From Hyphomicrobiaceae bacterium (GTDB lineage: Bacteria; Pseudomonadota; Alphaproteobacteria; Rhizobiales; Hyphomicrobiaceae), in NCBI GenBank assembly GCA_008933705.1, contig WBUN01000022.1, positions 1-64,000 on the forward strand: a stretch of DNA of 64,000 nt. Direction: 5' to 3'. Below are positions 54,744-63,006 of this stretch, one piece after another. Position numbers and translations under genes: made by a program. Numbering within the stretch: position 1 is the first letter of the stretch; every line of letters starts with the position of its first letter. The notes below the pieces were generated by a model that worked only from the letters and a program-made list of their open reading frames with translations, did not search any database and was not told where the DNA came from.

Positions 54744-54932
54744 GGCCGCGGCGCCGCTCAGGGCGCCGAGCCTCAGTCGTGTGCGCTGACGAAGGGCCAA
54801 GCAGGCCGCCCGCATTTCTGACCACACCGCTGAACGGTCTCGTGTCCGTTCGGCCCAGTGGTCGTAGGCGATGCACTCTGCGGAAGATTCGGCCGACGGC
54901 ACGCGCGCCGCTTTTTTGGGGAGGACGGCACG

Positions 54933-55802
54933 ATGCTCGGACTACGATCTTTCATCTCGGCGTGCGGCTTTGTGGTGGTCGCGGTAGTTGCGTTGCCGGC
55001 CTCGGTCGCGGACATGGCGCCGGGTGATGGTGCTGCCGCCCCGGAGTCGGATCCGGCTGCACTCGCAGAATCTGGCGATGACAGGCCTCGCTCGATCGAC
55101 GGCCCACCCCTCGCGGTTCATGCCGCCGTCGGGCGGATTACGGGGACCATGGTGTGCACGGCGGCCATCGTGCTGCATCCCAGGATCATCATCACCGCGG
55201 CGCACTGCCTGACCGGGCAAGACGGAATGTTGAGTCGCGCCAGAGCCACCTTCCAGCCCGCAAGGCGAGCGGGACTCGAGCTCGACCGCTTTGAGGCTAG
55301 CGTGTGGGCGATCGGCGCACCGCAGCGGCCTACGGGGCAGTCCGCTCATGAGGCTGCCAACGATTGGGCCATCCTGGTTCTTGATCGGGAACCGATGGGC
55401 GTACGCCCGGTGCCGATGCAGAGCCTTTCGGTGCACGATCTGACTCAGCTTGAGCGGCAGGTCCTGATGCCAAGCTATGCGAGCGACGATGCCGGCGTGG
55501 TCGCTCTGAGCGTCGACCCAGCATGCTCGGTCAGGGGCGCGATGTGGAACGTGCTGCTGCACGATTGCAGGGCTTCGGCGGGCGCATCGGGGGCGCCGCT
55601 GCTGATACCTGACGGACAATGGTACGCGCTGGTTGGGGTCCACAGCAGTTCGATCGCAATCGTCGATGCGGATAACGGCGCGTCGACATTCGTCCGGTAT
55701 TCGGCGATTGGCACCTGGGCCTTTGCCGCTGCCATCGAGAAACTCTCCGAGCGACTGAATAGCGGCGGTGATCCCCTGGTCTCGACGGCTCTTGCCCACT
55801 GA
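54933..55802 (+). CDS. Secreted trypsin-like serine protease (S1 family)
   Basis: A 289-residue protein. A signal peptide (FVVVAVVALPASVA) precedes a chymotrypsin-fold domain. The catalytic triad is visible: His in ITAAHCL (about 90), Asp in ANDWAIL (about 144) and Ser in GASGAPL (about 219, GxSG). The ATG at 54933 has GGGGAGGAC upstream. The role may be periplasmic or extracellular; it does not obviously belong to the copper cluster. Interval 54744-54932 holds nothing else. Confidence 0.82.
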   Translation: MLGLRSFISACGFVVVAVVALPASVADMAPGDGAAAPESDPAALAESGDDRPRSIDGPPLAVHAAVGRITGTMVCTAAIVLHPRIIITAAHCLTGQDGMLSRARATFQPARRAGLELDRFEASVWAIGAPQRPTGQSAHEAANDWAILVLDREPMGVRPVPMQSLSVHDLTQLERQVLMPSYASDDAGVVALSVDPACSVRGAMWNVLLHDCRASAGASGAPLLIPDGQWYALVGVHSSSIAIVDADNGASTFVRYSAIGTWAFAAAIEKLSERLNSGGDPLVSTALAH

Positions 55803-55906
55803 GCGCGACGAGGTCGCAAGACCTACGCGCATCCGTCGAAATGCCGCAACGTCGTTTGCAGCATGCGGCCACGTGAGCGATTGTTGCCGAGAAGCACGAC
55901 GCGCCG

Positions 55907-56521
55907 CTAGCGCGGCCGGGCGCTGCCCTCGTACATGAAGGTCATGGGCTTCGGGCCCTTCATGTAACCGGTATCGAGGCGCTCGATGCGGAAGCCGGCG
56001 CCCGCGATCAGCTCGGCGATGGCGCGGTTGAGGTGGCAGCCGCCGCCGATCCGCTTCCACAGCGGGGTGAGGCGATCCTGCCACCAGCACACGCGGGCCT
56101 CCGGCGAGCGCCCGTGCTCGACGAACAGCAGGCGGCCGGTGGGAACGAGCACCCGGCGCATCTCGGCGAGGGCTGCCGACGCGTTGGGTATGCTGCAGAG
56201 CGTCCACGTCGTCACGACGGTGTCGAAGCAGCGATCGTCGAACGGGATCGCCTCGGCGCTGCCCTCGATGAACGTGACCGGTGGCAGAATCCTGTCGGCC
56301 TTCTCTTGCGCCTTGGCCAGCAGGCGCGGGGAGGGGTCAAGTCCGGCGACGCGTACGACGTTTGCGCCATACCAGGGCAGGTTGAGGCCGGAGCCGATGC
56401 CGATCTCCAGCACGCGCCCCTCGGCGGTACCCACCACGCGTTGGCGGTAGGGCCGCAGCAGCCTGTTGCGCATCGAAAGGTCGATGAGAACCGGGACGAC
56501 GTGGTCGGCATAGAAGCCCAT
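55907..56521 (-). CDS. Class I SAM-dependent methyltransferase
   Basis: A 204-residue UbiE-like methyltransferase. Motif I VLEIGIGSGLNLPWYG is at about residues 39-54, a motif II-like DTVVTTWTLCSIPN at about 105, and RLLFVEHGRSPE at about 135. The N-terminal MGFYADHVVPVLIDLSMRN is seen in orphan bacterial methyltransferases of this type. The substrate is unknown. It is the last gene on the minus strand of the thiol/copper cluster, 52 bp after ccdA. Confidence 0.82.
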   Translation of the reverse strand: MGFYADHVVPVLIDLSMRNRLLRPYRQRVVGTAEGRVLEIGIGSGLNLPWYGANVVRVAGLDPSPRLLAKAQEKADRILPPVTFIEGSAEAIPFDDRCFDTVVTTWTLCSIPNASAALAEMRRVLVPTGRLLFVEHGRSPEARVCWWQDRLTPLWKRIGGGCHLNRAIAELIAGAGFRIERLDTGYMKGPKPMTFMYEGSARPR

Positions 56522-56573
56522 GGACGTTGGCTCACTCCGTTTCGGCAATGGGTGTCTCTCACGTGCCCGATGA

Positions 56574-57323
56574 CTAACCAATGTTGCCCAGCGCCGGGAA
56601 GACATCCAGCAGCCGATACGACAGCGCGGTGAGCTGGCCGGTGACCATGGCCAATCCCATCAGGATCATGATGGCGCCCGCCGCCAGCTTGAGATGCCGT
56701 CCCATGCGGCCGATCGCCTTGATGCGTGCCGTCAGGTGATCGACGAACAGCGCGGCGAGCCCGAAGGGAAGCCCGAGGCCGAGCGAGTAGACGGCGAGGA
56801 GGACGACGCCTTGCGTCACGGTCGCCTGCGCTGCCGCGGCTGCCAGGATCGCGCCGAGGATCGGGCCGATGCAGGGCGTCCAGCCGAAGGCGAACGCCAG
56901 TCCCAGGCCGTAGGCCGCTATCGGACGCCCACCTTCAGCAAGACCGTGGAAGCGAAAGTCGCGCTGCAGCCACGGCGCCTTGAGAGCGCCCAGCATGAAC
57001 AGGCCGAACAGGATGATGAGCGTGCCGCCAACAATGTTGAGTTCATAGCGATAGGCAAACAGGAACTGGCCGAGTGCAGTGGCGCTGGCGCCAAGCAGCA
57101 CGAAGACGGTCGTGAAGCCGAGCACGAAATAGACGCTCAAGCCCATTGCAGCGAGCCGGCCCGCCACGTCCGCGCGGCCGCCAAGGTCGGACACGGACCT
57201 CCCGGCCACATAGGACACATAGCCTGGCACCAGCGGCAGCACGCAGGGCGACACGAACGAGATGGCGCCGGCGACAAAGGCGCTGGCGAGCCCGATGGCT
57301 GAGAGGTCGATCATCGCCATCAC
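56574..57323 (-). CDS. ccdA: Cytochrome c biogenesis / thiol-reduction membrane protein CcdA
   Basis: A 249-residue protein with six helices. FVSPCVLPLVPGYVSYVAG and FAFGWTPCIGPILGAIL carry the two membrane Cys that relay electrons from cytoplasmic thioredoxin to periplasmic thioredoxin-like proteins. The start overlaps the DsbA-like gene by 4 bp. Partners in the window are the TlpA-like and DsbA-like proteins, and the c-type cytochromes are likely beneficiaries. Confidence 0.92.
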   Translation of the reverse strand: MMAMIDLSAIGLASAFVAGAISFVSPCVLPLVPGYVSYVAGRSVSDLGGRADVAGRLAAMGLSVYFVLGFTTVFVLLGASATALGQFLFAYRYELNIVGGTLIILFGLFMLGALKAPWLQRDFRFHGLAEGGRPIAAYGLGLAFAFGWTPCIGPILGAILAAAAAQATVTQGVVLLAVYSLGLGLPFGLAALFVDHLTARIKAIGRMGRHLKLAAGAIMILMGLAMVTGQLTALSYRLLDVFPALGNIG

Positions 57324-58108
57324 TTCCCGCGCGCCTGCTGGATCAGGCCCTCCATGGTGGCGAGGTCCATGGCACCGCGGACGATCTCCTTGCCGATGAC
57401 GAAGCCCGGTGTGCCGTTGATGCGCAACGCCCGGGCCAGCGCCAGGTTGCGATTGATGGCGGCCTCGATGGCGGGATCGGCCATGTCACCCTTGAGGCGG
57501 TCGAGATCAAGCCCGAGCCTGCCGGCCGTTTCGAGCACGGTCTTCTCGGCTGTGGGGCCCTTGAGCTCCATCAGCGCCTGGTGAAAGGCCACATACTTGC
57601 CCTGGCGGTGCGCTGCCAGCGCCGCCTTGGCGGCGAAGGTGGAGTTGGGCCCGAGAATCGGGAACTCCTTGTAGACGATACGCAGCTTGGGATCATTCGC
57701 CTCGGCCTTCGCCATGTGCGGCGCCACCTGGCGGCAGTAGGGGCAGTTGTAGTCGAAGAACTCGACGAGCGAGACATCGCCCTTTGGGTTACCACCCACC
57801 GGGCTGGCGGGATCGCGCAGCAGCTCCTCGGCGTGCATCTTCAAGGCGCCCTGGGCCTCCGTTGCCTCGGCCAACTGCTGGCGCCGCTCGAGCTGCTGGA
57901 GCGCTTCGGCGATGATTTCCGGGTTGCCGAGCAGATAGGCGCGAACGCGGCGCTCGAACTCGGCGTCCGGCATGGCGGCGGGCGACCCGATGCTCCGGTT
58001 GGCTTCGCCGGGGCGTGGTCCGAGCACCAACCAGGCGGCCACCGTGCTGATCAGCACGAAGGCGACGGCTGCCAGAAGCAACGGCGTGATCTGCTTCGCA
58101 TCAGGCAT
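57320..58108 (-). CDS. DsbA-family thiol oxidoreductase with N-terminal anchor
   Basis: A 262-residue protein with an N-terminal membrane anchor (TPLLLAAVAFVLISTVAAWL), a helical segment resembling the ScsC/Com1 N-terminal domain (EFERRVRAYLLGNPEIIAEA), and a DsbA thioredoxin fold with CPYCRQ at about 121. A cis-Pro loop GTPGFVIG is intact. ATG 58108 is 9 bp after AAGGAG. ScsC-like proteins are linked to copper tolerance, which fits the location. Confidence 0.88.
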   Translation of the reverse strand: MPDAKQITPLLLAAVAFVLISTVAAWLVLGPRPGEANRSIGSPAAMPDAEFERRVRAYLLGNPEIIAEALQQLERRQQLAEATEAQGALKMHAEELLRDPASPVGGNPKGDVSLVEFFDYNCPYCRQVAPHMAKAEANDPKLRIVYKEFPILGPNSTFAAKAALAAHRQGKYVAFHQALMELKGPTAEKTVLETAGRLGLDLDRLKGDMADPAIEAAINRNLALARALRINGTPGFVIGKEIVRGAMDLATMEGLIQQARGK

Positions 58109-58622
58109 GGTCACCATCTCCTTCCGGTTTCGGTGCACGTGCGCCTGTGGCGAGCGGCCGGCGGGCCCACCAGAAGGCGAGAGGCGGAATGATGAGCCAC
58201 TGCATGAGTGGCGCCAGCCCGGTGCCAATCAAGGGGAGTTGCGGCATCGACCCGGCGTAGGCCCAGCTGCCGCGGACCTCTGTGTTGAGCCATTCGCTGA
58301 AGAGGGTATAGGCGAGCCCGCCAACCACCGCAGCCGCAGCCACTCGTTCATACCGTCGATCAGGCCATCGGCTGCCGCCGAGAACGAGCAGGCTGCCGAC
58401 GAGCGTGGAGCCTGCGATCAGCACGTCGCCACCCGTGCAATGCACGGCCGCGAAGACGATCCTCTTAGCGCTGCCCTCGTGCCAGATGGTGTAGAGCGGC
58501 AGCTGCGCGAATTCCCAAGCGAGATTGCCGAACGCGATCGCGATGAGATAGCGCCGCAGAACGAGCAGCCACGCGTCTGGCATGATGGCCAGGTTTGTCT
58601 GGAAGGTTTGACGCTCGCTCAT
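58101..58622 (-). CDS. Hypothetical four-helix membrane protein
   Basis: A 173-residue protein with four hydrophobic segments and the motif FGNLAWEFAQLPLYTIWHEG near the first. A second conserved-looking stretch is FSEWLNTEVRGSWAYAGSMP. It overlaps the DsbA-like gene by 8 bp. Proteins of this sort recur in copper-handling gene clusters but I know no function. The GNLAWEFAQ stretch with later His and Cys (AAVHCTGGDVLIAG) could bind a metal or heme. Confidence 0.65.
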   Translation of the reverse strand: MSERQTFQTNLAIMPDAWLLVLRRYLIAIAFGNLAWEFAQLPLYTIWHEGSAKRIVFAAVHCTGGDVLIAGSTLVGSLLVLGGSRWPDRRYERVAAAAVVGGLAYTLFSEWLNTEVRGSWAYAGSMPQLPLIGTGLAPLMQWLIIPPLAFWWARRPLATGARAPKPEGDGDHA

Positions 58623-58926
58623 CGCTAATCCCTGGCTTGTGCCGGCGTAGCGTGGTGCAGTTTCGGAACAGCTCGCGCAGCCATTGCCACAGACCTTTCT
58701 TCTCCGGTGCGGCTCGGCTTGGCCGCTCGTTCACGAGCCCATTGACGTAGAGCACCAGATTGACGGGTTCGAACTGCAGCCCGTGGAAGTTGGCGCGCCA
58801 CAAGCCCCGCTTGTCGATCACGTGCGTGACCACGCCGTGCACCTGGTAGCCACCCTCGGTCTTGGTGAACGTGTGACCGAAGGCCTCGGCCAGCTCGCGG
58901 GCTGCATCCACCGGTTGGCTTGCCGC
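58620..58926 (-). pseudogene. SCO1/SenC copper chaperone, N-terminally truncated remnant
   Basis: The frame reads DAARELAEAFGHTFTKTEGG then HGVVTHVIDKRGLWRANFHG and LQFEPVNLVLYVNGLVNE, the C-terminal third of a SCO/SenC thioredoxin-fold protein, including the conserved C-terminal His region. The first two thirds, with the CxxxC copper site, are absent. The fragment abuts the stop of the Met-rich peptide gene (58928). A deletion joining the two probably removed the SCO start. Confidence 0.75.
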
Positions 58927-58927
58927 C

Positions 58928-59176
58928 TCACTCCTTCTTCTCGGGCGCCTTCGGCGCCTCCTTCTTCCACTGCTCGTTGGGCTTGGCCGTCCCGGCACCC
59001 ATCATCTGGGCGCAGTGGTCCATCATCCCGCTCTGCTGCCCCATCATGCCCATCATGCCGCGGCCCATCATGCTGTCGCGCCCCTGATGCCGGGTGTCGG
59101 CATAGAGGGCCGTGGCGGCAAGGGCGGACGCGGCAACAGCAGATGCCACTGCCAGTGTTTTCCAATGCTTACGCAT
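58928..59176 (-). CDS. Small periplasmic Met-rich protein
   Basis: An 82-residue product: signal peptide (TLAVASAVAASALAATALYA) then a Met/His/Gly-rich part (MMGRGMMGMMGQQSGMMDHC) with about a dozen Met plus His and Cys, and a charged Lys/Glu tail. Met-rich motifs of this sort bind Cu(I) in PcoE- and CopK-like proteins. It overlaps the 3' end of the TlpA-like gene by 8 bp. It may be a copper sponge. Confidence 0.7.
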   Translation of the reverse strand: MRKHWKTLAVASAVAASALAATALYADTRHQGRDSMMGRGMMGMMGQQSGMMDHCAQMMGAGTAKPNEQWKKEAPKAPEKKE

Positions 59177-59819
59177 GGCTCATGCTCCTTTCCTGCTGGA
59201 CTGCAAACTTGAGCGAACCCCCGTCACACGGATCAGGCCTCCCCTGGTCCGTAGTCGAAGCACGTGCGCGGCTGTGCGAACGAGGCAAGAGTTGACCTGC
59301 CCGCTCGGCAAGAATGCGCTTGAGGAACCCGATCATTTCGGGTGTATCCCACTCGGCCGGGCCGATGAGCCGGCCGAGTTCGCGGCCGTTGCGATCGATG
59401 AGCACGGTGATCGGCAGGCCGACGGCCTGGAGCTGGCGCGCGGCGCCGCCCGAGGTATCGATGTAGAGGTTCAGGTTGCGCACGCCGGTTTCGGCATAGA
59501 ACTTCCTAACAGCGTCGGCGCCCGCGCGATCGATGGAGAGTGCCACCACCTCGAAGTCCAGCCCGCCGAGCTGCGTCTGCAGCCGGTCGAGTGCCGGCAT
59601 CTCCCTGCGGCAGGGCCCGCACCAGGTGGCCCACACGTTGAGCAGGACGACCCTGCCGCGGAAGTCCGACAGTGCGCGCTCCTGGCCCGTGCCATCGGCG
59701 AAAGTCAGCGCCGGAACCTCGCGCGCCACCTCGTGCAGGATGAAGCGCTCCGGTGCTGCTGCGCGGGGGGCGCCGGCGAGGGCCGTCAGGAGCAATGCGG
59801 TGAGGACAAGGGCTCTCAT
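59169..59819 (-). CDS. TlpA/ResA-like periplasmic thioredoxin
   Basis: A 216-residue protein with a signal peptide (LVLTALLLTALAGAPRAAA) and a thioredoxin fold of the TlpA branch: VVLLNVWATWCGPCRREMPA with the CGPC active site at about 65-68, and the cis-Pro loop GLPITVLIDRNG. It reduces apocytochrome or copper-site thiols using electrons from CcdA. The start overlaps the cytochrome c stop, so the two are coupled. The ~30 C-terminal residues are Ser/Arg-rich and may be readthrough into a former intergenic part. Confidence 0.88.
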   Translation of the reverse strand: MRALVLTALLLTALAGAPRAAAPERFILHEVAREVPALTFADGTGQERALSDFRGRVVLLNVWATWCGPCRREMPALDRLQTQLGGLDFEVVALSIDRAGADAVRKFYAETGVRNLNLYIDTSGGAARQLQAVGLPITVLIDRNGRELGRLIGPAEWDTPEMIGFLKRILAERAGQLLPRSHSRARASTTDQGRPDPCDGGSLKFAVQQERSMSHA

Positions 59820-60325
59820 CACTGCGCCTCCCGGTCGGTGGCACTGACCCGTTCCTGGAAGCGGCGCTCGCGCTCGGGCCAGGTGCTCCTGATGAAGGCG
59901 AGCACTGCGCGGATTTCTTCGTCCTTGAGCACGCCGGCGAACCCGGGCATGTCGCTCTCGTAGCCACCACCCACCACCGCTGCCGTGCCCCTCTTGGTGA
60001 TCTCGAACAGGACGCGGTCGGAATGGTGCCAGGTATGGCCGCTCGCATCGTGCGGCGGCGCCGGCAGCCGCCCGGACGGCAGACGCCGCTGCCAGTTCGG
60101 CTGGCCCTGAAGGTTGGCGCCGTGGCAGCGGGCGCAGTGCTGCTGGTAGAAGGTCCTGCCCTCCGCGAGGACGGCTTGCCGCGCGCGCTCCGCGCCGCTC
60201 CACGGTGGCCGCAGGATCATGGCCCCTGCGGCGCCGAGGGCGCCCGCGACTGCAGCAATGGCACCCACTGTGCGCAGGCGCGGCGGCGCCGAGTTGACCT
60301 GCAGGCCAAAACGCCCGGGCATCAT
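59819..60325 (-). CDS. Membrane-anchored c-type cytochrome
   Basis: A 168-residue class I cytochrome c. An N-terminal anchor (VGAIAAVAGALGAAGAMIL) precedes the heme site CARCHG (about 63-67). The axial Met is probably in SDMPGFAGVL (about 120). The overall shape resembles the small cytochromes accompanying copper oxidases. ATG 60325 (or 60322) follows directly on a tiny membrane protein gene whose stop it overlaps. Confidence 0.85.
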   Translation of the reverse strand: MMPGRFGLQVNSAPPRLRTVGAIAAVAGALGAAGAMILRPPWSGAERARQAVLAEGRTFYQQHCARCHGANLQGQPNWQRRLPSGRLPAPPHDASGHTWHHSDRVLFEITKRGTAAVVGGGYESDMPGFAGVLKDEEIRAVLAFIRSTWPERERRFQERVSATDREAQ

Positions 60326-60477
60326 CGGACGCTCGCATGCCGCGACCTCATGACGAGATGTTGGACGAGCGCGGGGATCGCAAGCAGCACCACCACCAGA
60401 ACGAGAAAGCCGGCTCCGCTCATCAGCGCCATAGCGAGCCAGCCGTTGATGCCGCAATCCCACAGGCTCTGCATCAT
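60322..60477 (-). CDS. Tiny single-helix membrane protein (51 aa)
   Basis: The product is MMQSLWDCGINGWLAMALMS, one strong membrane helix (GAGFLVLVVVLLAIPALVQHL), and a short basic tail. GGGAG lies before ATG 60477, and the stop overlaps the cytochrome start (TGATG). The shape resembles the other tiny protein at 62656-62781: an N-terminal Met/Trp segment followed by one helix. No family is known to me. Confidence 0.6.
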   Translation of the reverse strand: MMQSLWDCGINGWLAMALMSGAGFLVLVVVLLAIPALVQHLVMRSRHASVR

Positions 60478-60494
60478 GTCGTGCTCCCTTGCGC

Positions 60495-61022
60495 TCAGTC
60501 CGTTGCGTAGACCTTGGGTGGGCCGTTCGAGATCTCGTAGATCTCAAACGGTGCCGTCTTGGTACCGGTCATCCCGGGCGATCCATCGGGCATGCCGGGC
60601 AGCGAGATGCCCTTGATACTGGGGCGGTCCGCGAGGAGTCTGTCCACAATGGCGATGGGGACATGGCCCTCGACGACATAGCCGTCGATGAGGGTCGTAT
60701 GGCAGCCGGCCAGTCTCCCCGGCACGCCATGCTCGCGACGGATCAGCGACAGATTGTGCGTCGGCGTCGTGGTCACGGCGTAGCCGTGCCGGCGCAGGTA
60801 ATTGGCGTACGCCTCGCAGCAGGTGCACTGCGGGTTCTTGTAGAGCTGCGCCGACGCCTTGGCCTCGTCCGGTGCGACGCGGATGGAGTTAAGCATGGCG
60901 GCCGCGAGCGCCAGGGCCAGCCCGGACACGAGGGCAACGACAGCAACGGTTGCAGGGTTCAGCCTCGCTTTGCCGCGCGCCAAGCGTCCTGGTTTGTGTC
61001 TGCTCGGTCTCGCATTGGGCAC
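60495..61022 (-). CDS. DUF411 metal-binding protein
   Basis: A 175-residue protein with an N-terminal anchor (VAVVALVSGLALALAAAML) and the DUF411 signature YKNPQCTCCEAYANYLRRHG (Cys cluster near residues 64-67). Downstream CHTTLIDGYVVEGHVP completes the fold. DUF411 proteins occur in copper and silver resistance loci and are thought to bind metal through the CxCC motif. It lies 17 bp upstream of the tiny membrane protein gene. Confidence 0.87.
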   Translation of the reverse strand: MPNARPSRHKPGRLARGKARLNPATVAVVALVSGLALALAAAMLNSIRVAPDEAKASAQLYKNPQCTCCEAYANYLRRHGYAVTTTPTHNLSLIRREHGVPGRLAGCHTTLIDGYVVEGHVPIAIVDRLLADRPSIKGISLPGMPDGSPGMTGTKTAPFEIYEISNGPPKVYATD

Positions 61023-61060
61023 GTCGGGCCCTCCTTTGGCGGTATGCGGACCGCGGCCAG

Positions 61061-61777
61061 CTATCCTTCGCAGGTGCTCTTGAGAGTGGCTGCGATCTCG
61101 CTCACGTCGGCGAAGACGATCGAGACACGGTCGCCCATCATGCCGGCACCGACGATCACGGGCCTGCCCGCCGGCGGGCCGGTGTTGGACGTGTCGATCT
61201 TGATCCGCACGTTCATCTCCCAGTGGGGCGTCTCGGTCCCATCTGCGGTAGTTACGAAGAAGGTCTCGCGGCAGTGCCTCAGTCGGGTCACCTGCTGCTG
61301 GGGTCCGGCCTGGCCGAGCGGCTCAGGCCTCTGCCCCTCCGTCATGTCAGCCGAGATCAGCCCCTTGTCGATGACCGCCTTGGTGCCGCCGGCTGCCATG
61401 GCCAGCTTAAGGAAGGCGATGAGATCGCCGCGGTCGCGATTGCTGTGCATGCCGCGGAAGGTCATGTAGTTGCCCGGCACCATAGCCTTGGGGTCTGCAA
61501 GCCAGGCGTTGAGCGTGTTCTCGTCCCAGACGATGTCCTGAGATTTGAGCGCTTGCGAGTAGCGCAGGAAGCCCTCGGCCGTCCCGGTCTTCTTGCCCCA
61601 CATCCCTGCAAGACTCGGCCCGGTGAGGTGGATGCCCGGCTGCAGCGAGTGGCAGGCGCCGCAGGCGCGGTAGACCTCGGCGCCGCGCTTCGGATTGTCC
61701 TCGGCCGCGGCCCGTGGGACCGCCAGGGCAAAGGCGGCAACGAGTGCCGCCGCAGTCAAGTGCTTCGATCTGTGCAT
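61061..61777 (-). CDS. Periplasmic c-type cytochrome with C-terminal unassigned domain
   Basis: A 238-residue protein. A signal peptide (LTAAALVAAFALAVPRAAA) leads to a class I cytochrome c with CGACHS (about 38-42) and axial Met near YMTFRGM. After about residue 125 a further ~110-residue segment (TRLRHCRETFFVTTADGTET, VGAGMMGDRVSIVFADVSEI) follows, which I do not recognise. ATG 61777 begins the signal peptide. It is the most upstream minus-strand gene of the cytochrome cluster. The gap 61778-61958 shows nothing. Confidence 0.82.
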   Translation of the reverse strand: MHRSKHLTAAALVAAFALAVPRAAAEDNPKRGAEVYRACGACHSLQPGIHLTGPSLAGMWGKKTGTAEGFLRYSQALKSQDIVWDENTLNAWLADPKAMVPGNYMTFRGMHSNRDRGDLIAFLKLAMAAGGTKAVIDKGLISADMTEGQRPEPLGQAGPQQQVTRLRHCRETFFVTTADGTETPHWEMNVRIKIDTSNTGPPAGRPVIVGAGMMGDRVSIVFADVSEIAATLKSTCEG

Positions 61778-61958
61778 AGTCTCTGCTCGTCTTTGCGGCG
61801 ACGACCCCGACTGGTTGTGATCACCAAGGGCCTGCACCGGACACTGCTGTTGCCTGCTTGTGGATGGGAGGCGGTGACGCAAGACTGCGCAGCCACGCCT
61901 CAACGCGCGACACGCCTCGGTGCGAGCGCTACGAGTCGGTCGCCCGAAGACGACCGCC

Positions 61959-62309
61959 TCAGCTCAGGATGGCAGGTCTCGGCGGATGGGGATCTGGCGG
62001 GGCGCTCCAGCCAGCCAGCGGCCGGACCGCAGGAGGTTCGTTGGAGCTGGCGGGGAGCAAAGCGACTGCTGCATTCACCACCGCCAGGGCCAGGATGTTG
62101 CCGCAAGCCATGGAGCAGGCGCCAAGCGACGCACAGGGGTTGTCATCGCCACTGCAGCCGTCGCAGCCGCCGGGCATCGGCATGGTGTCCGAGGTCATGG
62201 TCATCTTGGCGCCCATGTCCGCAGCCTGAACACCCTGCGCCATAAAGCCAACCGCCAGCGCGACGACCAGCAGCAGGTGGACCCAGCGACGGAAGTTTGC
62301 CGATGCCAT
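61959..62309 (-). CDS. Small exported Cys-rich protein, island paralogue B
   Basis: A 116-residue protein: a signal or anchor (WVHLLLVVALAVGFMAQGVQ), a Met/Cys-rich middle (TSDTMPMPGGCDGCSGDDN followed by CASLGACSMACG), a second hydrophobic stretch, and the tail PPDPHPPRPAILS. The GCDGCxGDD motif and tail are shared with 63007-63345; the tail alone with 54375-54743. A TAGATT hexamer ends 7 bp before the ATG. Probably a periplasmic metal-binding or sensing peptide. Confidence 0.68.
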   Translation of the reverse strand: MASANFRRWVHLLLVVALAVGFMAQGVQAADMGAKMTMTSDTMPMPGGCDGCSGDDNPCASLGACSMACGNILALAVVNAAVALLPASSNEPPAVRPLAGWSAPPDPHPPRPAILS

Positions 62310-62393
62310 GATATCTAATCTAGCAAGCGGTGCCGGAGAGCACTAGAGGGGCAGCAGCTGCGCGGCCCCGTGCGGAACGCTGGGCCACAAGCC

Positions 62394-62610
62394 CGACAGC
62401 CGCGTCGTTGCCATGGCCGGGGACGGGGCGACGCGCCGGCCCTGGCAGAGGCCGACATCGGTATCGCCATGGGCACGGGCACCAGCGGCAGGCGTGCTCT
62501 ATCCATTCTTCGGCCTGCTGCTGAGCCCCATCACCGCTGCGGCGGCGATGAGCCTGAGCTCGCTCTCCGTCGTCAGCAATGCGCTGCGCCTGCGGGTTGC
62601 GAGGCTGTGA
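62394..62610 (+). pseudogene. Decayed C-terminus of a copper-exporting P-type ATPase
   Basis: VVAMAGDG is followed, after a frameshift, by [19 protein letters not shown], the hinge motif of CopA-type P1B ATPases. The sequence then jumps, again in another frame, to [20 protein letters not shown] and [15 protein letters not shown], the last two membrane helices. About 55 residues between the parts, covering the preceding helix, are missing, and everything N-terminal is gone. The remnant indicates that the cluster once had an inner-membrane copper exporter. 62310-62393 holds no other feature. Confidence 0.8.
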
Positions 62611-62655
62611 GCATGACCCCACGTCTATGGTACCGAACCGTCGAGAGCGCCAAGC

Positions 62656-62781
62656 ATGATGGACGACATGATGTCATGGGGCGGCGGTGCAATGATGTGG
62701 GGCATGGGCCTTTACGGCGTGCTGGCTATCGTGCTGCTGGTCCTGGCGATTGCTGCGCTCATCAAGTATCTGCGCAGCTGA
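62656..62781 (+). CDS. Tiny Met-rich single-helix protein (41 aa)
   Basis: ATG 62656 to TGA 62779-62781 encodes MMDDMMSWGGGAMMWGMGLY followed by one membrane helix (GVLAIVLLVLAIAALIKYL) and RS. Seven Met residues cluster before the helix, suggesting Cu(I) binding at the membrane. It follows the copper-ATPase remnant. The start has only weak ribosome-site support. The interval 62782-63006 holds no other gene. Confidence 0.55.
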   Translation: MMDDMMSWGGGAMMWGMGLYGVLAIVLLVLAIAALIKYLRS

Positions 62782-63006
62782 TCGATTGGAGTGTTGCCGC
62801 TGCTCGGCATGGATCGCGGCTGACGCTGATCCTCGCCCGGCGGCGCCGGCCACTCACTGTGGGACCAATGTTCGTAAGCTGCTCAACCGAGGGACAACCA
62901 AGTCGGTTGCAAAGGGGTAACGTTCACGTGAACCCGCGCCTTGTCCAAAGTTGTTTGCAACACCCCGTCATAGACGAGCCCTGTACTTGCGGTGTAGGCT
63001 TTTGCC

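Noticed and set aside
58465-58998. The 177-codon minus-strand frame as an intact gene
   Set aside because: Only its middle matches SCO/SenC; both ends are out-of-frame readings of neighbouring genes, so it is annotated as a remnant.
59820-60338. Upstream extension of the TlpA-like frame to 60338
   Set aside because: The extension is an off-frame reading of the cytochrome c gene; the signal peptide begins at 59819.
62940-63006. A CueR/MerR-type promoter before the third small Cys-rich gene
   Set aside because: No convincing 19-bp-spaced -35/-10 pair with an internal dyad could be aligned by eye.
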